Below, piece by piece: positions 45,418 through 49,116 of a stretch of DNA of 49,116 nt. The translations under genes and the position numbers were made by a program. The notes under the pieces were generated by a model. The model made no database searches. It saw only the letters and a list, made by a program, of their open reading frames with translations, and was not told the origin of the DNA. The stretch is from positions 1 through 49,116 of the forward strand of contig NZ_LZIL01000040.1 in NCBI RefSeq assembly GCF_001667075.1, written 5' to 3'. How positions within the stretch are numbered: position 1 is the first letter of the stretch; each line of letters begins with the position of its first letter. Source of the DNA: Mycobacterium sp. 852014-52450_SCH5900713 (GTDB lineage: Bacteria > Actinomycetota > Actinomycetes > Mycobacteriales > Mycobacteriaceae).

Positions 45418-46695
45418 CTACTCCCGTTCGGGCGGACTGGCGGGCTCGGGCGGCCCCGAGTCGGGCGGCTCATCGGAGCCGAGGGTGGGCGCGTCCGCGC
45501 CGGGATCGTCGCGCGAGCCGGGGCGCTGCGTGGGCAGCTTCTCGGTCTCGGCCTCGGCGCCGGGCACCGGCTCCTCGAGCCCGGTGCGGCCGAAGAAGTC
45601 CTGGTCACCCCGGTCCAGGCCGGGATCGGTCAACGCGCTCTCGGTCCGCAGGCTGAACGAGGCGAGCAGGCCGCCACCGACCAGCGCGATCAAACCGACC
45701 GCGGTGAAGGTGATCGGCAGCACCCGCGACCACAGCGACAGCCGGTCGCGCTCGTCGCGGGCGGCGTTGACCTGCGATTCGACGGTGTCCTGGTTGGAGG
45801 TGACCTTGTAGTCGGCCAGCGTCAGCTCCGGCTTGAGCGGGTCGCGGGCGAAGTAGTGGTTGGCGTGCTCGGTCTCCTTGACGATGGTGCCCGACACGGG
45901 GTCCACCCAGAAGGTCCGCTGCGCCGCGTAGTAGCGCGTCATGGTGATCTGCTCGTTCGGATCACCGCCCTGCACGCCCCACATCGACGCGGAGGTGGTC
46001 TGCTTGGCGTCCTCGTTGCCGGCCAACAGCGATGGGTACGCCACGGGCGCCACCAGCTTGCCGTCGCCGTTGTAGCCGATGTTCTGAGTGAACTTGTAGG
46101 TGGTCAGGCCGTTGACGTCTTCTTGGGTGTCGTAGTTGACGTCGAACGGCTTCTGCGCGATCGGATCGAAGTAGGGGTACGTCTTCTTCTCGGTGTGGAA
46201 GGGGAACCGGTAGGACAACCCGTCGTGCCGCAGGGGCATCGCGGTGGGTGGGTTCTCGTCGTTGACGGCGCGCGGCTTCTGGACCGAGCCGCCTGTGTGG
46301 GCGTCGTCGGAGACGGCCATCGCGGTCTTGCGGTTGAGGGTGACGGTGTCGACGATCGCCAGCAGCAGCCCGCTGTCCTTCTGCTTGTCGGTGCGCCGCA
46401 CCGAGGTTCCGACCTGCAGCGTGACCACGTCGGCGTTGGCGGGCGACTCGACGCTGACCTGCTGCTGGGAAACCAGGGGGACGTTCTGGTTGACGACGAC
46501 GTGATCGGTCGACAGGGATGCGGAGTCCAGCGCGGTTCCGGTGCCGTCGCTGATCAGCGTGGTGTCGATGTTGAGCGGGACCTTAGTGATCCTGCTGGTG
46601 GTGTACGTCGATAACAGCAGCGCGGCGATCAGCAGGGCGGCCCCGAGACCGATGATCCCGCATGCGGCGAACCGCAACATGACTGCTCGGTTCAC
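45418..46695 (-). CDS. pgfA: DUF3068 membrane protein, PgfA-like (Rv0227c)
   Basis: A 425-residue protein with an N-terminal helix (about 10-32), a large extracytoplasmic domain and a second helix near residue 325, then a proline/acid-rich cytoplasmic tail. The domain fits DUF3068 (PorA-like family). In M. smegmatis the homologue PgfA was reported to bind MmpL3 and trehalose monomycolate and to control polar growth. MmpL3 is encoded 30 kb upstream in this window. GTG 46695 follows AGGAGG (reverse strand, 46711-46706) by ten bases. The gene name is from recalled literature, not a search. Confidence 0.8.
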   Translation of the reverse strand: MNRAVMLRFAACGIIGLGAALLIAALLLSTYTTSRITKVPLNIDTTLISDGTGTALDSASLSTDHVVVNQNVPLVSQQQVSVESPANADVVTLQVGTSVRRTDKQKDSGLLLAIVDTVTLNRKTAMAVSDDAHTGGSVQKPRAVNDENPPTAMPLRHDGLSYRFPFHTEKKTYPYFDPIAQKPFDVNYDTQEDVNGLTTYKFTQNIGYNGDGKLVAPVAYPSLLAGNEDAKQTTSASMWGVQGGDPNEQITMTRYYAAQRTFWVDPVSGTIVKETEHANHYFARDPLKPELTLADYKVTSNQDTVESQVNAARDERDRLSLWSRVLPITFTAVGLIALVGGGLLASFSLRTESALTDPGLDRGDQDFFGRTGLEEPVPGAEAETEKLPTQRPGSRDDPGADAPTLGSDEPPDSGPPEPASPPERE

Positions 46696-46886
46696 GTTGC
46701 TGTGCCCTCCTAGTGCTCTCTTGCGCCGTCAGCCGCGACCCACCCCGACCTGAGCAAGCACCGAGGCAAACCCGTTTGACCCTAACAGCAGAACGTAAGG
46801 CCCCGGCTTACGAACCTGTCGCTATCGCGCGGGTGCTTCGGGTGTACCCATTCGTTCTCCCAACCCATCAGATGCAGACTGTGGGG
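46696..46886. promoter_or_regulatory. Divergent pgfA / acyltransferase promoter region
   Basis: The 191-base gap contains the pgfA ribosome binding site and, on the forward strand, CAGACT at 46875-46880, six bases before GTG 46887. A weak stem GTAAG/CTTAC lies at 46796-46811. No gene is visible. Confidence 0.4.
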
Positions 46887-48053
46887 GTGACCGATGGCCG
46901 GCAGGTGGGCGGGACGCGCAGCTTCCTGCCCGCCGTGGAGGGGATGCGCGCCTGCGCGGCCATGGGCGTGGTCGTCACGCACGTCGCGTTCCAGACCGGG
47001 CACTCCAGCGGTGTCACCGGGCGGCTGTTCGGCCGCTTCGATCTGGCCGTCGCGGTGTTCTTCGCATTGTCGGGCTTCCTGTTGTGGCGCGGCCACGCCG
47101 CGGCGGCACGCGGCCTGAGACCGAGCCCCCGCACCGGCCACTATCTGCGCTCTCGCGTGGTTCGCATCATGCCCGCCTATTTGGCGGCGGTCGTCGTGAT
47201 TTTGTCGCTGCTGCCCGACGCGGACCACGCCAGCCCGACCGTGTGGCTGGCCAACCTGACCCTCTTCCAGATCTATGTGCCGCTCACCCTGACCGGCGGG
47301 CTGACCCAGATGTGGAGCCTTTCGGTCGAGGTCAGCTTCTATCTGGCGTTGCCGATTCTGGCGTTGCTGGCCCGGCGGCTGCCGGTCGGCGCGCGGGTGC
47401 CGGCGATCGCTGCGCTGGCGGCGCTGAGCTGGGCCTGGGGTTGGGTGCCTTTCCATTCCGGGGCCGGCACCAACCCGCTCAACTGGCCGCCGGCGTTCTT
47501 CTCCTGGTTCGCCGCGGGCATGCTGCTGGCCGAATGGGTCCACAGCCCGGTCGGCCTGCCGCACCGGTGGGCACGCCGGCGGGTGCCGATGGCCGTCGTC
47601 GCCGTGCTGGCCTACCTGCTTGCGGCCTCCCCGCTGGCCGGCCCGGAGGGCCTTATTCCGGGCACCGCCACCCAGTTCGCGGTCAAGACGGCGGCGGGCG
47701 CAGTCGTGGCGTTCGCGCTCGTCGCCCCGCTGGTGCTGGACCGGGTCGACACCGGTCACCGACTGCTCGGCAGCACAGTCATGGTGACGCTGGGACGGTG
47801 GTCCTACGGCCTGTTCGTGTGGCACCTGGCCGCGCTGGCCATGGTGTTCCCGGTGCTGGGGACGTTCGCGTTCACCGGCCGGATGCCCTCGGTGCTGGTG
47901 CTGACGCTGATCTTCGGGTGGGCGATCGCGGCGGTCAGCTACGGGCTGGTCGAGTCGCCCTGCCGGGAAGCGTTGCGGCGCTGGGAGAAACGTGAGAGGC
48001 CGGCCGAAACCGACGAAGTCGCCGACGCCGAGGCGGACGCTATCGCGCCCTAG
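46887..48053 (+). CDS. Acyltransferase 3 family membrane protein (Rv0228-like)
   Basis: A 388-residue integral membrane O-acyltransferase with about ten helices. The family-typical N-terminal histidine is in ACAAMGVVVTHVAFQTG, and RSRVVRIMPAYLAAVVV follows. MWSLSVEVSFYLALPILALL is a strong family signature. It probably acylates a surface sugar using an acyl-CoA. GTG 46887 is chosen as a likely leaderless start; ATG 46872 gives five more residues and is also possible. The open frame upstream of that looks non-coding. The stop overlaps the convergent neighbour by four bases. Confidence 0.88.
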   Translation: MTDGRQVGGTRSFLPAVEGMRACAAMGVVVTHVAFQTGHSSGVTGRLFGRFDLAVAVFFALSGFLLWRGHAAAARGLRPSPRTGHYLRSRVVRIMPAYLAAVVVILSLLPDADHASPTVWLANLTLFQIYVPLTLTGGLTQMWSLSVEVSFYLALPILALLARRLPVGARVPAIAALAALSWAWGWVPFHSGAGTNPLNWPPAFFSWFAAGMLLAEWVHSPVGLPHRWARRRVPMAVVAVLAYLLAASPLAGPEGLIPGTATQFAVKTAAGAVVAFALVAPLVLDRVDTGHRLLGSTVMVTLGRWSYGLFVWHLAALAMVFPVLGTFAFTGRMPSVLVLTLIFGWAIAAVSYGLVESPCREALRRWEKRERPAETDEVADAEADAIAP

Positions 48054-48526
48054 CCGGTGCGGTCCATCCACTCCTCGAGCGTGTCCGCCGACGGCAGGCA
48101 GATGGCCCGCTCGATCTTTTGGAACAGATCGGCCCCGTACTCGACGGTCGATCGGATGAGATTGCCCAACCCCTCGACGTGGATGCCGTCGGTCAGCAGG
48201 TACGCGTTCTCCCCGACCACGCTCACCTGGCTCGGCTGGGCGGTCTCGCGCACAAACGCCTTGGGCCAATGGGTTTCGCGATTCCAGTCGTTGACCAGTT
48301 CCATCAGCCGCGGTCGCTCGGTCGCGGCATAGTGCCCGGCGGGGCTGATCGAGATCTCGAAGATGTCCCGCCGCAGACCGTTGATCCGCAGGTTCACGTG
48401 CAACCTGCCGCGCTCGTAGCTGGGCAGCATCATGAACTCCTCGCCGTCACCGCTGCGGAAGAAGCGCAACTCACGCGATCGCAGGTAACGGTCGATCAGC
48501 TCCGTGCTCAGCGGTTCGATCTGCAT
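48050..48526 (-). CDS. YbjN-domain protein
   Basis: A 158-residue soluble protein of the YbjN family (type III secretion chaperone-like fold). Typical features are RYLRSRELRFFRSGDGEEFM and LVNDWNRETHWPKAFV, followed by VVGENAYLLTDGIHVEG. I start at ATG 48526 (MQIEPLSTELID); CATCAT lies six bases upstream, so the message may be leaderless. The 46 codons open upstream belong to the out-of-phase remnant of another gene. Such proteins are common in actinobacteria; the role is unknown. Confidence 0.83.
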   Translation of the reverse strand: MQIEPLSTELIDRYLRSRELRFFRSGDGEEFMMLPSYERGRLHVNLRINGLRRDIFEISISPAGHYAATERPRLMELVNDWNRETHWPKAFVRETAQPSQVSVVGENAYLLTDGIHVEGLGNLIRSTVEYGADLFQKIERAICLPSADTLEEWMDRTG

Positions 48527-48570
48527 CGCCCGATGATGGGGCCGCGTGCTTGGAGGATTCTTGGTGTGCG

Positions 48571-48757
48571 TCAGGCCGGCTCGCCGGCCTGCAGGTCTGC
48601 GTGGACGGACTCGAGGGTATGGGGCACCTTGTAGCCCGCCACGGGTCATGCAGAACGCCTGCACGCCAACCGGATCCAGGACCGAGCCGTCGGCCGTGTG
48701 CCCCAGCGTGTTCGCGATCTCGGCGAGGTAGACGTAGCAGCTGCTGACCCGACGGTC
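48571..48757 (-). pseudogene. Frameshifted 3' gene remnant
   Basis: On the reverse strand one frame reads EDRRVSSCYVYLAEIANTLG and continues to VQAFCMTRGG with strong G/C third positions. Then the coding character moves to the next frame: GYKVPHTLESVHADLQAGEP and stop TGA 48573-48571. The shift is near 48640 in a GGCGGG run. No start is present; the 5' part is replaced by the lower-GC gene at 48759-49106. The original family is not recognised. CAGGCCGGC and GCCGGCCTG at 48572-48591 form a perfect inverted repeat at its end. Confidence 0.55.
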
Positions 48758-48758
48758 C

Positions 48759-49106
48759 TCAAAAAGCAGAATTGGCGGGCGGGGGGTATACGGCTTCGGG
48801 AGGTAGAAGTTCCAGGGGGTACTCGTTTCGCGAGAGGACGAGCATGTCTGCAGGCTTGGAGATATCTACATAGTGGTGGCCTTCGGGAATTCCAGAACCG
48901 ATCATCGAGTCCAGCAATACCGTGATTTCTTCCGCCTTGGTGGCATCGAGCCGCCAGACCACGAGACCTTCATGGAACTCAACCTCAGCTGCGCCGGGTT
49001 CGATGAAAAACTGGTGAATCGTCGCACCGTGGTCCAGTTGAGCCGAACCATGCTGCGCCGCCTGGGTCACAGCGGCCCGCACTTCACTTACCCCGGCGTC
49101 GTCCAT
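48759..49106 (-). CDS. Hypothetical protein of lower GC, near window edge
   Basis: A protein of 115 residues from ATG 49106, or longer if it starts beyond the window. It is soluble and acidic, with HQFFIEPGAAEVEFHEGLVV, then EITVLLDSMIGSG and LVLSRNEYPLELLPPEA. About 43 of 115 codons end in A or T, far more than in neighbouring genes, suggesting transfer. The last codons run into the remnant at 48571-48757. I recognise no family; small proteins of this size near gene fragments are sometimes immunity proteins or effectors, but nothing shows that here. Confidence 0.6.
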   Translation of the reverse strand: MDDAGVSEVRAAVTQAAQHGSAQLDHGATIHQFFIEPGAAEVEFHEGLVVWRLDATKAEEITVLLDSMIGSGIPEGHHYVDISKPADMLVLSRNEYPLELLPPEAVYPPPANSAF

Positions 49107-49116
49107 GGCCAACAAC

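Overview
This is a high-GC actinobacterial chromosome segment whose gene order closely follows the Mycobacterium tuberculosis Rv0192-Rv0228 block: an L,D-transpeptidase end, zmp1, omamA/omamB, mmpL11, a haemophore gene, mmpL3, trmB, pckA, fadD4, fadE3, lipW, lipC, echA1 and a pgfA-like gene. Mycobacterial lineage markers (two MmpL transporters, orphan Mce-associated proteins, a WS/DGAT acyltransferase, TANNNT promoters with leaderless starts) fit this. Differences in gene content suggest a slow-growing non-tuberculous Mycobacterium rather than M. tuberculosis. All comparisons with named genes are from memory of those families, not from a search. I see no tRNA, rRNA, insertion sequence, prophage or CRISPR array.

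Layout. 1-3.9 kb: 3' end of an L,D-transpeptidase, then a TetR regulator overlapping a molybdopterin oxidoreductase gene, with a clear palindrome in front. 3.9-7.8 kb: zmp1 (reverse), omamA-omamB, and a small HTH-like gene translationally coupled to mmpL11. 7.8-18.7 kb: heme and mycolate export region: mmpL11, a secreted haemophore-like protein, a flippase-like membrane protein and an AI-2E family protein from divergent leaderless promoters, then trmB - NYN protein - mmpL3. 18.8-21.5 kb: two overlapping genes for GTPase-like membrane-associated proteins whose P-loops lack the lysine. 21.6-23.5 kb: pckA.

23.5-38.9 kb is a lipid and CoA-ester region: fadD4, a crotonase, fadE3, a double-hotdog hydratase, a family III CoA-transferase, an amidohydrolase, two lipase/esterases (lipW, lipC), a WS/DGAT, echA1 and a second acyl-CoA ligase followed by a 98-residue cysteine-containing protein. 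Several of these are not in the M. tuberculosis order I recall, while nadR/Rv0213c and Rv0218/Rv0219 appear to be missing. 38.9-40 kb holds a TetR gene preceded by a previously easy-to-miss 43-codon gene and two matching operator-like palindromes. 40-48.5 kb: aldehyde dehydrogenase, a methyltransferase, a glycosyltransferase, two envelope membrane proteins (one matching PgfA, a reported MmpL3 partner), an acyltransferase 3 protein and a YbjN-like protein. The right edge has a frameshifted gene remnant next to a gene of lower third-position GC, which looks like the border of an accessory region.

The features most worth following are the paired degenerate GTPases, the 43-residue protein with its TetR and twin operators, the 98-residue FadD partner, the haemophore with a changed heme-ligand position, and the right-edge junction.
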